This document shows positions 51,033-60,132 of a stretch of 64,000 bases of DNA, piece by piece; position 1 is the stretch's first letter; each line of letters begins with the position of its first letter. Both the position numbers and the translations under genes were made by a program. The DNA is from Chitinophaga rhizosphaerae. Lineage in GTDB: Bacteria > Bacteroidota > Bacteroidia > Chitinophagales > Chitinophagaceae. Location of the stretch: the NCBI RefSeq assembly GCF_003958645.1, contig NZ_RXLO01000005.1, positions 1 through 64,000 on the forward strand, read 5' to 3'. Below the pieces are notes generated by a model. That model saw nothing but the letters and a program-made list of their open reading frames with translations, ran no database searches and had not been told where the DNA came from.

Positions 51033-51356
51033 ATGAGCTTGCATTACCAACATTACCGGCATGCAACAGCGCATGGATTGGATGCGGCCGATGTGGAACG
51101 TGCCTGTTTTTCCGTCGTCATGCACTATTTGTACATGTATAACAAGTGGCGGAAAATGTATCCCAAATTGGCGAATTTGGATGTGAGTTTTAAAGAAGAA
51201 GATTTTGAAAATCCTGGTACGTATGACACCATTTCGCCCTATTTCAAAAAGAAATACCCGCGTAATTGGGCGGAGAAGTTGGGATTGCTGGTAGGGAAAA
51301 CGGTGGAAGAAGTAAACAGGTATGAAGCGCGAAGGCAACTTTATTACAATAAATAG
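51033..51356 (+). CDS. Small AT-rich hypothetical protein
   Basis: A 107-residue protein rich in Tyr, Lys and His (FSVVMHYLYMYNKWRKMYPK, PYFKKKYPRNWAEKLG). No family is recognised. The ATG at 51033 is the first after an in-frame stop at 51024. Its base composition and that of its upstream region are clearly lower in GC than neighbours, which suggests recent acquisition or a fast-evolving orphan gene. An opposite-strand frame (50919-51338) is equally open; the plus frame was chosen because its residue composition looks more protein-like. Confidence 0.5.
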   Translation: MSLHYQHYRHATAHGLDAADVERACFSVVMHYLYMYNKWRKMYPKLANLDVSFKEEDFENPGTYDTISPYFKKKYPRNWAEKLGLLVGKTVEEVNRYEARRQLYYNK

Positions 51357-51408
51357 CCAGGCAAATATCAGGTGCAGGTGTATTTTCCACCCGAGATCAA
51401 AAGCATAA

Positions 51409-52008
51409 CTAATGCATCCGATCCCCGCGCACCGGGAGCTTGGCGATCATATCCGCCTCAAAGGCCAGCCATTCCGTCCATCGGCGGCGGACTTTCTCTT
51501 CGGGAATATATTCGTTCGCCAGATCGATGAACAGGCGGTAATGCCCTGCTTCGGAGATCATGAACTTGCGGTAAAACTCACGCAGGTAAGCATCTTCGAG
51601 CCCCTCGCTCAGCAGGCGGAACCGCTCCGCGCTCCGCGCCTCGATCAATGCGAATTGCAACAGCCGGTCGAGCAGCACCACATCCGGTGCGCCGCCTTTC
51701 TGCTGGAAATTCATCAGTTCATTCACGTATAAATCTTTCCGTTGCTTTCCCAACGCAAAACCACGCTTCTTCATTTCGGCGAGCACCTGGCGAAAGTGCC
51801 CCCATTCCTCCGTCACGATCGGCGCCAGTTCGTCTACAAGCCGCGCCCGGTCGGGGTACCGCTGTATGAGCGAAATGGCAGAAGTGGCCGCCTTTTGCTC
51901 GCAAAAAGCATGGTCCGTAAGGATTTCTTCGAGTGAAATGGCCGCCAGGTCTACCCATCGCGGGTCTGTAGGTAATTTCAGGCCGAGGATCGAAACTTTA
52001 CTGCTCAT
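51409..52008 (-). CDS. miaE: tRNA-(ms2io6A)-hydroxylase
   Basis: A 199-residue di-iron monooxygenase that hydroxylates the isopentenyl side chain of ms2i6A37 in tRNA. The ferritin-like bundle supplies iron ligands in LTDHAFCEQKAATSAIS, PIVTEEWGHFRQVLAEM, ALIEARSAERFRLLSEGL and FMISEAGHYRLFIDL, the E...ExxH patterns of MiaE. The size agrees with the family. It sits apart from the miaA/miaB substrates genes, which are not in this window, and is divergent from bioF. Confidence 0.9.
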   Translation of the reverse strand: MSSKVSILGLKLPTDPRWVDLAAISLEEILTDHAFCEQKAATSAISLIQRYPDRARLVDELAPIVTEEWGHFRQVLAEMKKRGFALGKQRKDLYVNELMNFQQKGGAPDVVLLDRLLQFALIEARSAERFRLLSEGLEDAYLREFYRKFMISEAGHYRLFIDLANEYIPEEKVRRRWTEWLAFEADMIAKLPVRGDRMH

Positions 52009-52062
52009 ACGCTGTTGTTAATTGGACAGCGAAGTTACAGATAAGATAATTAGTTTTGAAGT

Positions 52063-53166
52063 ATGCAACACGAAGACTTTCTCCGCATAGCCCTTGATAA
52101 ACGCCGCGAACAGCACGCTTTCCGCCAACTGCGGACCAGCGGCCAGCTCGTGGATTTCTGTTCCAACGATTACCTTGGCCTCGCGCGCAGCGAGCGCATC
52201 CAGGAAGCCGCGCTCCAGATCAGCCGGCAACTGCCCCAGGTACACGGCAGCGGTGGAAGCCGGTTGCTCGCAGGGAACTACGAACTGGTGGAAGAAGCCG
52301 AAAAAGTGATCGCAACTTTTCATGATGCACCCGCCGGACTGATCTTCAATTCCGGGTACGACGCCAACCTGGGCTTTTTTGCCAGCGTTCCCCAGAAAGG
52401 CGACGTCATCATTTACGACCAGCTCGCCCACGCCAGTATCCGCGACGGCATCCGGCTATCGCCCGCGCAGGGGTATTCTTTTCTTCATAACGATCTCGAC
52501 GACCTCGAAAAGAAGCTCGCCAATGCCGACGGCCGCATTTTCGTGGCAGTAGAATCCGTATACAGCATGGATGGCGACACCGCGCCCCTGGGCGAGATCG
52601 CCGACCTGTGCGACCGCCATCATGCGCTGCTGGTGGTAGACGAAGCCCATGCCACGGGCGTGGTCGGGGAAAAAGGAGCGGGTTTGGTACAGGAAATGGG
52701 GCTGCAGGCGCGCTGTTTCGCCCGGGTCCATACCTTCGGCAAGGCAGTGGGCTGTCATGGCGCTGTTGTGCTGGGATCGGCCGTTCTTCGCGATTATCTC
52801 ATCAATTTCTGCCGCGCTTTTATCTACACCACTGCTTTGCCGCCGCAGGCCGTGGCCGTTATCCTGGCTGCGTACGACGTTTTTCCCGACCTGCACGAAG
52901 AACGGAAGCACCTGCAGGGGCTGATACGGCTGTTCAAATCCAGGCTGGGCGGTTATAGCGAAACGCCCATCCAGGTGGTGATGGCCCCGGGGAACGAGCA
53001 TGCGCGCGGATTGGCGCAGCATTTGCAGGGCAAGGGCATGGACGTGCGGGCCATTCTGCACCCGACCGTCCCGAAAGGGCAGGAACGCCTGCGGGTTGTG
53101 TTGCATAGCTTTAATACCACGGAGGAAGTGGAAAACCTGGCGGCCACTGTCTTGTCATATTCCTGA
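52063..53166 (+). CDS. bioF: 8-amino-7-oxononanoate synthase (alpha-oxoamine synthase)
   Basis: A 367-residue PLP enzyme that condenses pimeloyl-CoA/ACP with alanine in biotin synthesis. Signatures are DFCSNDYLGLARS, HGSGGSRLLAGN, FNSGYDANLGFFASV, VVDEAHATGV and the PLP Lys K227 in RVHTFGKAVGCHGAV. It could also be a related member (2-amino-3-ketobutyrate ligase or serine palmitoyltransferase type), but the ordering and YDQLAHASIRDGIRLS fit BioF best. No other bio gene is in the window. A hypothetical gene and a penicillin acylase follow. Confidence 0.82.
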   Translation: MQHEDFLRIALDKRREQHAFRQLRTSGQLVDFCSNDYLGLARSERIQEAALQISRQLPQVHGSGGSRLLAGNYELVEEAEKVIATFHDAPAGLIFNSGYDANLGFFASVPQKGDVIIYDQLAHASIRDGIRLSPAQGYSFLHNDLDDLEKKLANADGRIFVAVESVYSMDGDTAPLGEIADLCDRHHALLVVDEAHATGVVGEKGAGLVQEMGLQARCFARVHTFGKAVGCHGAVVLGSAVLRDYLINFCRAFIYTTALPPQAVAVILAAYDVFPDLHEERKHLQGLIRLFKSRLGGYSETPIQVVMAPGNEHARGLAQHLQGKGMDVRAILHPTVPKGQERLRVVLHSFNTTEEVENLAATVLSYS

Positions 53167-53213
53167 AAAGGCGTATATTAACTGTAGATTTCCTAACCTT
53201 CTAAAACTATTTT

Positions 53214-53699
53214 ATGGAGATGCATCCCGTCTGGAAAAAAGTATTAGAAGAGGTCGAATTTGTATCCTGGTACCACGCTTTCGCTGAGCAGTTTCAAACC
53301 ATGCCTCCCTTTACCGACCACAGCGTTACCGAAGCCCAGGATATGATCATGGAATTTGGGTTCCGCAAAACCGTCTATGATCCTGCAAATTTCCTCTATA
53401 CGGTAGAAGGTGTGGACGATACCCGGTCCATCAAAGGCCTCGGCTCCGGCCTGAGCCTGTCGCTGAAAGAAGGAAAGATAGAGGTGGATGTGGTGTTTGA
53501 CCTGGATCATGACACCCGCGTCGGTGGCCGGTTTTCCGGGGTGCCGTCACAAATGGGGTACAACGGCCCCGCCATTCCTGCGCCCGTATTTACCAACTAC
53601 AAGGAATTGTACGCAGCGCTGAAACAGGTCTTCGGCATGTATGAAGACATTGGGAATAAAGTAATCGACATCTTCCTCGCCGAACCGGCTACCATGTAA
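53214..53699 (+). CDS. Hypothetical protein, conserved-looking
   Basis: A 161-residue protein beginning MEMHPVWKKVLEEVEF, followed by a beta-rich body (GLGSGLSLSLKEGKIEVDVV) that ends YEDIGNKVIDIFLAEPAT. No signal peptide, membrane helix or known motif is seen. It lies 47 bp after bioF and 5 bp before the penicillin acylase, so it is probably transcribed with the acylase. Confidence 0.65.
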   Translation: MEMHPVWKKVLEEVEFVSWYHAFAEQFQTMPPFTDHSVTEAQDMIMEFGFRKTVYDPANFLYTVEGVDDTRSIKGLGSGLSLSLKEGKIEVDVVFDLDHDTRVGGRFSGVPSQMGYNGPAIPAPVFTNYKELYAALKQVFGMYEDIGNKVIDIFLAEPATM

Positions 53700-53704
53700 T
53701 CACT

Positions 53705-56119
53705 ATGAGAATCCTTCCTTTACTGCTAACCATCGCCCTCGTCTGGGCGCTCAATCATCGTTTTGCCAATAAGCCTGCCTTCGGGATGCTGTTCAGTCCA
53801 CAGCACGGATTCTGGGTGCATGCCGAGCCCGCGGGCCTCACATCGTCCGATTCCCAAATCTCGCTGCCGGCCCTCAAAGACTCTGCCAGCGTGTGGTTCG
53901 ACGAGCGGATGGTTGCGCATGTTTTTGCGCGGAACGATTACGATGCTTATTACATCCAGGGTTACCTGCACGCCACCAACCGCCTCTGGCAGATGGAATT
54001 GCAAACCCACGCCGCCGCCGGCCGCCTTTGCGAGATACTGGGAGAAGGGCTCCTGCAGTACGACCGGCAGAAACGCCGGGAAGGGCTCACATACGGCGCT
54101 GAACAGGCCGTGAAGGCCATGGACGCCGATCCGGTTTCCAAACTGATCACAGACGCTTATACAGATGGCGTGAACGCATACATCCAAACCCTCCGCGAAC
54201 GCGATTACCCGCTGGAATACAAGCTGCTGGGCTACGCGCCGGAACCCTGGACCAAACTAAAATCCGCCCTCCTCATCAAATACATGGCATACGATTTGGC
54301 GTCGTCCGGCGATGACATCGCCTATTCCAACGCCCGCAAGCGTTACGGGAAGGAAATTTTCAACCAGCTTTATCCCGACTGGCCCGACGTGATAGCGCCC
54401 ATCGTTCCGGTGGGCACGCCTTTCGCCGCGGCCACGAAAAAAGCCGTGGCGCCGCCGGACAGTATCGTAACGGCCGGGATTGGCGCTTTCGATCCCGGAT
54501 CGCGACCCGATCCGGACAACGGTTCCAACAACTGGGCCGTGGCGGCGTCCAGAACGAAGAACGGCGCGCCCATCCTGGCGAACGATCCGCATCTTTCGTT
54601 ATCCCTTCCTTCGATATTTTACGAAATGCAGATCCATACGCCCGAAGTGAACGTGTACGGGGTTTCCATTCCCGGCGCGCCCGGCGTCATCATCGGTTTC
54701 AACGATCATATCGGCTGGGGGCTGACGAACGGGTATATGGACGTGCTGGATTATTATACGATGGATTTCCGGAACGGGAAAAGCGAATACCGCTTCAACG
54801 GCGAGTGGCGGAAAGCGGATATGCGCGTGGAAGAGATCCGCATCAAAGGCCGCGAGCCCTTCCGCGACACGGTGGCTTATACCGTTTGGGGTCCGGTGAT
54901 CTACGATCCCGGCTTCGGCGGCGATGGTTTCGGCAATGGGTACCTCGCCATGCGGTGGACGGCCCACGACCGGTCGAACGAGCTGCTGAGCCTTTACCGC
55001 CTCAACCGCGCGAAGAACTACGCTGATTATACGAATGCGTTGCAGATCTGGAGCTGCCCCGCGCAAAACTTTTTATTTGCCAGCAGGGAAGAGGGTATCG
55101 CTATCTGGAACAACGGGAAACATCCGCTCCGCTGGAAAGACCAGGGGAAATTCGTGATGCCCGGCGGCGACAGTACGTTTGCCTGGCAGGGATACATCCC
55201 GATGAACGAAAACCCGCACGTACAGAACCCTGCACAGGGATTTGTGCAATCGGCCAATCAGCACCCGGCGGATAGTACGTTCCCGTATCACATGTTCGGT
55301 TATTATTCGATCTATCGCGGGTTGCAGATTCAGGAGCGTTTGACGGCGATGCAAAACATTACGCCGGAAGACCTGATGCGCCTGCAAAACGACAACACCA
55401 ACCGCCTCGCGGTGAGCGCCATGCCTTTCCTGGCGGATTTTGTGGCGCCAACTGCGCTCAGCGCGGCGCAGAAACCGTATTGGGAGATGTTGTTCAAGTG
55501 GGACGGTGTGGCTTCGCCAGACAGCAAAGCCGCGACGCTGTTCAACCTTTGGTGGGAGAACCTGAATGCCCGACTCTGGCGCGATGAGATGCCGGTGACA
55601 GACAGTCTTGCCTGGCACATTCCCAATGCAGAAGCCACGCTGTACTGGCTGATGCGCGACAGTGCGATGCGTTTCGTCGACAATATCCGCACACCGGTCC
55701 GCGAAACGCTGACGGAACTTGTAACCGTTGCTTTGCAGGATGCGGCGGATACGGCGGCAGCGATTGCTTCCCGCGGCGATTTGGCGATCGGGAAAGACCG
55801 GGGAACGGATATCCGTCACCTGAGCAGGAGCATAGCGGCGTTCGGGCGTTTGGGATTGCAAACGGGTGGCGGGGCGCATATCGTGAATGCGACGAAGAAG
55901 ACGCATGGGCCGTCGTGGCGGATGGTCGTGGAGTTAGGGAAGGAGACGAAGGGGTGGGGGATTTATCCCGGTGGCCAAAGCGGTAATCCCGGCAGTGCGT
56001 TTTACGATAATATGGTGGATGATTGGGTGGCTGGAAAATATTATTCGTTGCACGTATATGACGAACACAAATCTGCGGACGCAAATGTGCGGAAAATATT
56101 TTTTACTCCCGGGAAGTAG
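53705..56119 (+). CDS. Penicillin acylase-family amidohydrolase
   Basis: An 804-residue Ntn hydrolase precursor with a signal-like start (LLLTIALVWALNHRF). It splits after about residue 273 into alpha and beta subunits: the new N-terminal Ser is S274 in DNGSNNWAVAASRTKNG. Family motifs AYYIQGYLHATNRLWQMELQ and LANDPHLSLSLPSIFYEMQI follow. Members hydrolyse penicillin G or long-chain acyl-homoserine lactones, so this could be quorum-quenching or nutrient-scavenging; the substrate is unknown. Located in the periplasm. Confidence 0.9.
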   Translation: MRILPLLLTIALVWALNHRFANKPAFGMLFSPQHGFWVHAEPAGLTSSDSQISLPALKDSASVWFDERMVAHVFARNDYDAYYIQGYLHATNRLWQMELQTHAAAGRLCEILGEGLLQYDRQKRREGLTYGAEQAVKAMDADPVSKLITDAYTDGVNAYIQTLRERDYPLEYKLLGYAPEPWTKLKSALLIKYMAYDLASSGDDIAYSNARKRYGKEIFNQLYPDWPDVIAPIVPVGTPFAAATKKAVAPPDSIVTAGIGAFDPGSRPDPDNGSNNWAVAASRTKNGAPILANDPHLSLSLPSIFYEMQIHTPEVNVYGVSIPGAPGVIIGFNDHIGWGLTNGYMDVLDYYTMDFRNGKSEYRFNGEWRKADMRVEEIRIKGREPFRDTVAYTVWGPVIYDPGFGGDGFGNGYLAMRWTAHDRSNELLSLYRLNRAKNYADYTNALQIWSCPAQNFLFASREEGIAIWNNGKHPLRWKDQGKFVMPGGDSTFAWQGYIPMNENPHVQNPAQGFVQSANQHPADSTFPYHMFGYYSIYRGLQIQERLTAMQNITPEDLMRLQNDNTNRLAVSAMPFLADFVAPTALSAAQKPYWEMLFKWDGVASPDSKAATLFNLWWENLNARLWRDEMPVTDSLAWHIPNAEATLYWLMRDSAMRFVDNIRTPVRETLTELVTVALQDAADTAAAIASRGDLAIGKDRGTDIRHLSRSIAAFGRLGLQTGGGAHIVNATKKTHGPSWRMVVELGKETKGWGIYPGGQSGNPGSAFYDNMVDDWVAGKYYSLHVYDEHKSADANVRKIFFTPGK

Positions 56120-56166
56120 GGTGGTGGCTGGTTTGCGGAGATGTAACGAAATTAATTCATGAAATA

Positions 56167-56197
56167 TTTGGCAGAAAATATTTAATTCCTATCTTTG
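56167..56197 (+). promoter_or_regulatory. Promoter of tRNA-Lys
   Basis: TTTG (56167-56170) and TATCTTTG (56190-56197) have 19-bp spacing and fit the Bacteroidota -33/-7 form. The tRNA begins 21 bp downstream. Confidence 0.7.
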
Positions 56198-56218
56198 CAA
56201 TCCCAAACGAAACGGGAT

Positions 56219-56291
56219 GATTCCGTAGCTCAGTTGGTAGAGCAATACACTTTTAATGTATGGGCCCTGGGTTCGAGTCCCAGCGGGATCA
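56219..56291 (+). tRNA. tRNA-Lys (anticodon TTT)
   Basis: Cloverleaf: acceptor GATTCCG/CGGGATC with discriminator A, D arm GCTC-AGTTGGTA-GAGC, anticodon loop CTTTTAA (UUU) in the stem ATACA/TGTAT, and T arm CTGGG-TTCGAGT-CCCAG. CCA is not encoded. A strong promoter lies just upstream. An AT-rich Fic gene follows 79 bp downstream, and tRNA 3' ends are common integration sites. Confidence 0.95.
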
Positions 56292-56369
56292 CAGAGAATA
56301 GGGTTTACAATTATTGTAAGCCCTTTTTTATTCCCTCCAATTGTAGTTTTGTTTGGTTAAATTTAATCA

Positions 56370-57149
56370 GTGAAACTGCAAATCATACCCACGGACTTGT
56401 TACTTTCTTTCAAGGAAGAGATAGACGAAGTCGCTTTGTCTGCAGCATTCATTTCGTTGGTAGATGCCGAAATATCTACGGATGGATTCAGTTTCTATAC
56501 TTCAGTAGCATCCGTATATTCCAGTAAGATCGAAGGTGCCGAAATTGAGCTGGATTCTTACATCAAACATAAGCGTTTCGGTATCCAATTCCAACCCGAC
56601 TATACCCGCAAGATAGATGATTTATATACTGCTTATCAGTTCGTAAAAAATGCGCCGTTCACTCGCGCAACATTGAATGAAGCACATAAATTATTGACCC
56701 GGCATATTCTTCCCGAAAAATCACAGGGAAAATTCCGAAGCCAGAATATGTACGTTACGACGAATGACGGACAAATTGAATATGTAGCAGCTACTCCGTA
56801 TGATGTGCCCGCTGAAATGGAAAAACTCTATGCCGACATTACCACATTACAGGAGGCTGATCTGTCGATATCGGAAGTGTTTTTTTTCGCAAGCATGATC
56901 CACCTTGTATTTGTTAAAATCCATCCTTGGGCAGATGGCAACGGGCGAAGCGCCAGGTTGTTGGAAAAGTGGTTCCTGACGGTAAAGTTGGGAGAAAAGG
57001 CATGGTTCGTGCAATCTGAAAAATACTATTACGAACATCACCGTCAATACTACGATAATATTAGAGCGTTAGGATTGGAGTATGAAGAACTGGATTATTC
57101 TAAGGCCGGTACGTTTGTTCGAATGTTAGTCGGGGCAATATTGAAGTGA
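56370..57149 (+). CDS. Fic-domain protein, class II (N-terminal inhibitory helix)
   Basis: A 259-residue Fic protein. The active-site loop HPWADGNGRSAR (H185-R196) fits HxFx(D/E)GNGRxxR with Trp at the Phe position. The inhibitory motif (S/T)xxxE(G/N) occurs as SSKIEG near residues 51-56, in the N-terminal helix of class II Fic enzymes. Such proteins usually AMPylate a target and are released by movement of the inhibitory Glu. Translation starts at GTG 56370. The gene is AT-rich relative to neighbours and lies just after tRNA-Lys, which points to acquisition. No antitoxin gene is adjacent; self-inhibition may suffice. Confidence 0.9.
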   Translation: MKLQIIPTDLLLSFKEEIDEVALSAAFISLVDAEISTDGFSFYTSVASVYSSKIEGAEIELDSYIKHKRFGIQFQPDYTRKIDDLYTAYQFVKNAPFTRATLNEAHKLLTRHILPEKSQGKFRSQNMYVTTNDGQIEYVAATPYDVPAEMEKLYADITTLQEADLSISEVFFFASMIHLVFVKIHPWADGNGRSARLLEKWFLTVKLGEKAWFVQSEKYYYEHHRQYYDNIRALGLEYEELDYSKAGTFVRMLVGAILK

Positions 57150-57239
57150 CATTTTGGAAAATACCGGCAAAGCGAAGTCGCTTATGGTTACCACACGACA
57201 GGCCACTTCTCCGCCAGGCATTGCCATAGGGCTCAAGAA

Positions 57240-57863
57240 CTAATCACTAATCAATATCTTCGCGTCCTCGATCATTTTTCCCACGCTCGCGCTATCCGTC
57301 GCATCATAAAACCCCCTCAGCCTGCGTTCCCCGTCTACCAGGCAAACGTATTGGGTATGGATAAAATCCTCCTCCGTGCCCTTCTTCCCCGAATCCTCCA
57401 CAGACAGCAGGTATTCCTCCCGCGCCATCCGGTACAGGGTATCCTTATTCCCCGTCAGGAACTGCCAGTTGCCGCCAAGGGCGTCGATGGTAGCGGCGTA
57501 GGCATGCAGCACCGGCACGGAGTCCATTTCAGGGTCTACGGTGTGGGAGAGGATCATGAAGTCGGGGTTGTTCCGGAATTCCTTGTACACGCGGTCGAGG
57601 TTGCGGTTCATCTGTTTGCAGATACCCGGGCAGGTCGTGAAGAAATATTCCACCACCGTGACCTTCCCGGCCACGTCCTTTTCGGTGAGCGTCCGACCGT
57701 CCTGGTTCATGAAGGCGAACGAGCCGGCATGGTGGCCGGGCTCACCGAGCACGGGGAGCTGCTGCCGGCTCTGCACGATATATACGGTAAGGCTGGCGAT
57801 CCCGATCACGGTGGTGGCGATAATTGCGATGATAGCCAGTTTGGCCCCTTTTGTCATCTTCAT
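57240..57863 (-). CDS. SCO1/SenC-family copper-binding thioredoxin-fold protein
   Basis: A 207-residue protein with an N-terminal helix (AIIAIIATTVIGIASLTVYI) and periplasmic thioredoxin-like domain. The copper-binding CxxxC is FFTTCPGICKQM and the distal His is in FIHTQYVCLVDGE. Related proteins deliver copper to the CuA site of cytochrome oxidase or act in copper homeostasis. It is the last gene of a minus-strand set that includes MbnP, an MbnH-like di-haem protein, a His-rich lipoprotein and a CDICGCG outer-membrane protein, which supports a copper role here. Confidence 0.88.
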   Translation of the reverse strand: MKMTKGAKLAIIAIIATTVIGIASLTVYIVQSRQQLPVLGEPGHHAGSFAFMNQDGRTLTEKDVAGKVTVVEYFFTTCPGICKQMNRNLDRVYKEFRNNPDFMILSHTVDPEMDSVPVLHAYAATIDALGGNWQFLTGNKDTLYRMAREEYLLSVEDSGKKGTEEDFIHTQYVCLVDGERRLRGFYDATDSASVGKMIEDAKILISD

Positions 57864-57899
57864 GCTGATGTTCCTCCGGCCGCAAGTTCCGGAAAAAGA

Positions 57900-58820
57900 T
57901 TAGAAAATAAAGGAAACATGCGCAATCGCGCGGTTGTTGGCCTTAACGAAGCCGCCTGCAAGATCCTGGGACATGGGTGCCTGGAAGTTCGCGCCTACCG
58001 CGATCTTGCTGAAAGTTACTTCCGCACCGAATGTCCCCAACAGCGCGTATCCGCCGGATACATCCACGGAGAAGCCATCATCATCGTCTTTCGCAGCCCG
58101 TTCATATGATATGCCGGCATTGGGCGCCACGGTCACGAATTTGCGGATACGGAATTTGTAGTACGCCTGCGCATTGGCGCTGAACTTGTTGCCGTATCGA
58201 TAGTCTTCTCCGTTGCGGGTATTCACTTTGTAGCTGGCGGCCATGTTGATCCCGGCGTCCTGCAAGCGGATGTCGTACATCCCGTTGAAGGTGAAATCCA
58301 CACTGCCGGAGCCCAGCTGGAAGATGTTGGCGCTTTCGGAACCCGTGTTCTTTTCCGCATCGTCGTATTTGCCGGTAGGCAGTTTTACGCCACCGCCCAG
58401 CCAGAAGGAATGTACCAGCAGCCTGCGGCCGACGGTCCGGCGATTGTCGAATAACTGATAGAAGCCCTGCACGCCGGCATCTCCGAGGCCGTTGCGGCGG
58501 GTGGTAATCCCCTGGTTAAGCTTTTCGTTGAAGCTCACGGGAACATACCCCATGATGCGGAATTTGTTGTTGATCGTCCAGCCGCCCCAGACTTCTGCGG
58601 TGCGGTAGGTCTCTTCCGTGGTGAGGTAGGTAATAGCACCGCCTGCCCCGATATGGGTGCGCAACGTGTTGTAGCGGTACCGGATGCCGGCGATCTTTTT
58701 ACTGAACTCCGGAAGGATGCCGATGTAGTAACTGCCAACCCCGCAGCCGCAAATGTCGCAGGCGAAAGACGAAACCGTCAAGGTCAGGAACAGCGTCAGG
58801 ATGGAAAGTCTCTTTTTCAT
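57900..58820 (-). CDS. Outer-membrane protein with mature CDICGCG start
   Basis: A 306-residue protein with signal peptide (LSILTLFLTLTVSSFA) followed at once by CDICGCGVGSYYIGIL; three cysteines at the mature N-terminus resemble a metal site. The rest is a beta-barrel-like sequence with alternating residues, ending in AIAHVSFIF, a C-terminal Phe typical of outer-membrane proteins. No known family is certain; a metal-related channel or assembly factor is possible. It lies 36 bp upstream of the SCO1-like gene and 1 bp after the His-rich lipoprotein gene. The start at 58820 begins the signal peptide. Confidence 0.7.
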   Translation of the reverse strand: MKKRLSILTLFLTLTVSSFACDICGCGVGSYYIGILPEFSKKIAGIRYRYNTLRTHIGAGGAITYLTTEETYRTAEVWGGWTINNKFRIMGYVPVSFNEKLNQGITTRRNGLGDAGVQGFYQLFDNRRTVGRRLLVHSFWLGGGVKLPTGKYDDAEKNTGSESANIFQLGSGSVDFTFNGMYDIRLQDAGINMAASYKVNTRNGEDYRYGNKFSANAQAYYKFRIRKFVTVAPNAGISYERAAKDDDDGFSVDVSGGYALLGTFGAEVTFSKIAVGANFQAPMSQDLAGGFVKANNRAIAHVSFIF

Positions 58821-58821
58821 A

Positions 58822-59076
58822 TCATTTCTTTTGCGCCGCCACTGGCAGCTGTATCTCAATGTTTTCCCAGGCGAGCGCGATCACGCCGCTGGTGTCCGGA
58901 CCGGCCGTCACCGTATACGTCAGGCGCTGAACGGGTGCAGCCTTTTGCCGGGAGTGGCCCATCATGGAGCCGTGGGCATGATGATCGTGACTGGATGATT
59001 TTTCCTTCTTCACATGTCCTTTTCCGCAGGAAAAGAGCAGCAGCGCCAGGCTGCCGGTAATCCAGTTTCGTTTCAT
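58822..59076 (-). CDS. Small His/Met-rich lipoprotein
   Basis: An 84-residue lipoprotein with lipobox LALLLFSCG and a His/Met-rich segment SSHDHHAHGSMMGHS, which could bind copper or another soft metal. The rest (RLTYTVTAGPDTSGVIALAW) is a short beta-like piece. It is sandwiched between the MbnH-like gene and the outer-membrane protein gene with 1-5 bp spacing, so it is part of the same mRNA. Function is inferred from composition and neighbours. Confidence 0.7.
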   Translation of the reverse strand: MKRNWITGSLALLLFSCGKGHVKKEKSSSHDHHAHGSMMGHSRQKAAPVQRLTYTVTAGPDTSGVIALAWENIEIQLPVAAQKK

Positions 59077-59081
59077 ATCCG

Positions 59082-60128
59082 TCAGTATGTTTCGGCAAAT
59101 CGCGGATCGGTCACGAATTGCTGGTCGTTTAATGTTTTCAGGAATGCCAGAAGATCTGCACGGTTTTCCGCCGTCAGCGGTAGCCCCGGTTGGCCGTCCT
59201 GTTTCAGCGCCGGGTCGAGGTTGGGCGTATTGCGGACGTTTTCAGCGTAATGCTCGAGGATGGCGTCCAGCGTGAGGAAGCGGCCATCGTGCATGTAGGG
59301 CGCCGTGTATAGGGTATTCCGCAGGCTCGGTACCTTGAATTTCAACCGGTCAGCTTCGTTCTGCGTCACCCCGAACCGCCCCGGATCGTTGTTCGGCCCT
59401 GCGCCGATACCGTTGTCGCGGTACGATTCATCGGTGAACAACGGCTCCTTGTGGCAGCTGGCGCAGTTGGTTTTGAACAGCGCATATCCGCGGGCTTCCG
59501 CTTCGGTGAACTGTTCGTTGTTTTCATTCCGCATCACCTTATCGTATTTGGAGTTGGCGCTCACCAGCATCACCATGAACTGCGACAGCGCTTTCATGAT
59601 CCTTTCTGTATCGATCTCCTCCGAACCGAACGCCTTTTTGAACAGGCCGGGGTATTGCGGCTGCTCCCGGAGTTTTTTGATGACGTTTTCGATGGTCTCG
59701 TCCATTTCCACCGGGTTGTTGATGGGCACGATGGGTTGCAGGTCGAGGTTCGTCACGCCGCCGTCCCAGAAGAAGCTTTTCCCCCAGGCGATGTTCATGA
59801 TCGCCTGGGAGTTGCGGGTACCCAGCCGGTCTTCGATGCCGTGGCTCACATCATGGCCGTGGTGTGTGAAGCCGGCCGACTGTATATGGCACGACCCGCA
59901 GCTGATCGTATTGTTCCTGGAAAACCGGGGATCGTAAAACAGCTTCCTGCCCAGCTCGAACTTCGCTTCGGTGATGGCGTTGTTAGCGAAGCGATAGGTC
60001 GCCTCCGGGAAATTCGCCGGCCGGGAAAAGCCCTCGAACGCCTTCTTCGGCGGTTCCGCCCATTTTTTGGAGCAAGCCATCACGATGGCCGCGCCGCAGC
60101 ATAAAATCAACCAGTATCTGCGTTGCAT
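59082..60128 (-). CDS. Di-haem MauG/CCP-family protein, MbnH-like
   Basis: A 348-residue lipoprotein (lipobox AIVMACSKK) with two haem-c attachment motifs: CGSCH at 77-81 and CASCH at 222-226. The CCP/MauG fold is recognised by FELGRKLFYDPRFSRNNTI, FFWDGGVTNLDLQPIVPINN, FKVPSLRNTLYTAPYMHDG and the C-terminal ADLLAFLKTLND. Its direct partner, 5 bp upstream, is an MbnP gene. In methanobactin loci the MbnH enzyme oxidises a Trp of MbnP to kynurenine; here the same pairing suggests that reaction. An ordinary cytochrome c peroxidase is the alternative. Confidence 0.88.
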   Translation of the reverse strand: MQRRYWLILCCGAAIVMACSKKWAEPPKKAFEGFSRPANFPEATYRFANNAITEAKFELGRKLFYDPRFSRNNTISCGSCHIQSAGFTHHGHDVSHGIEDRLGTRNSQAIMNIAWGKSFFWDGGVTNLDLQPIVPINNPVEMDETIENVIKKLREQPQYPGLFKKAFGSEEIDTERIMKALSQFMVMLVSANSKYDKVMRNENNEQFTEAEARGYALFKTNCASCHKEPLFTDESYRDNGIGAGPNNDPGRFGVTQNEADRLKFKVPSLRNTLYTAPYMHDGRFLTLDAILEHYAENVRNTPNLDPALKQDGQPGLPLTAENRADLLAFLKTLNDQQFVTDPRFAETY

Positions 60129-60132
60129 GGGA

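Noticed and set aside
57900..58859. Alternative upstream start for the CDICGCG protein (13 more residues)
   Set aside because: It would put basic residues before the signal peptide and overlap the lipoprotein gene; 58820 gives a clean signal peptide.
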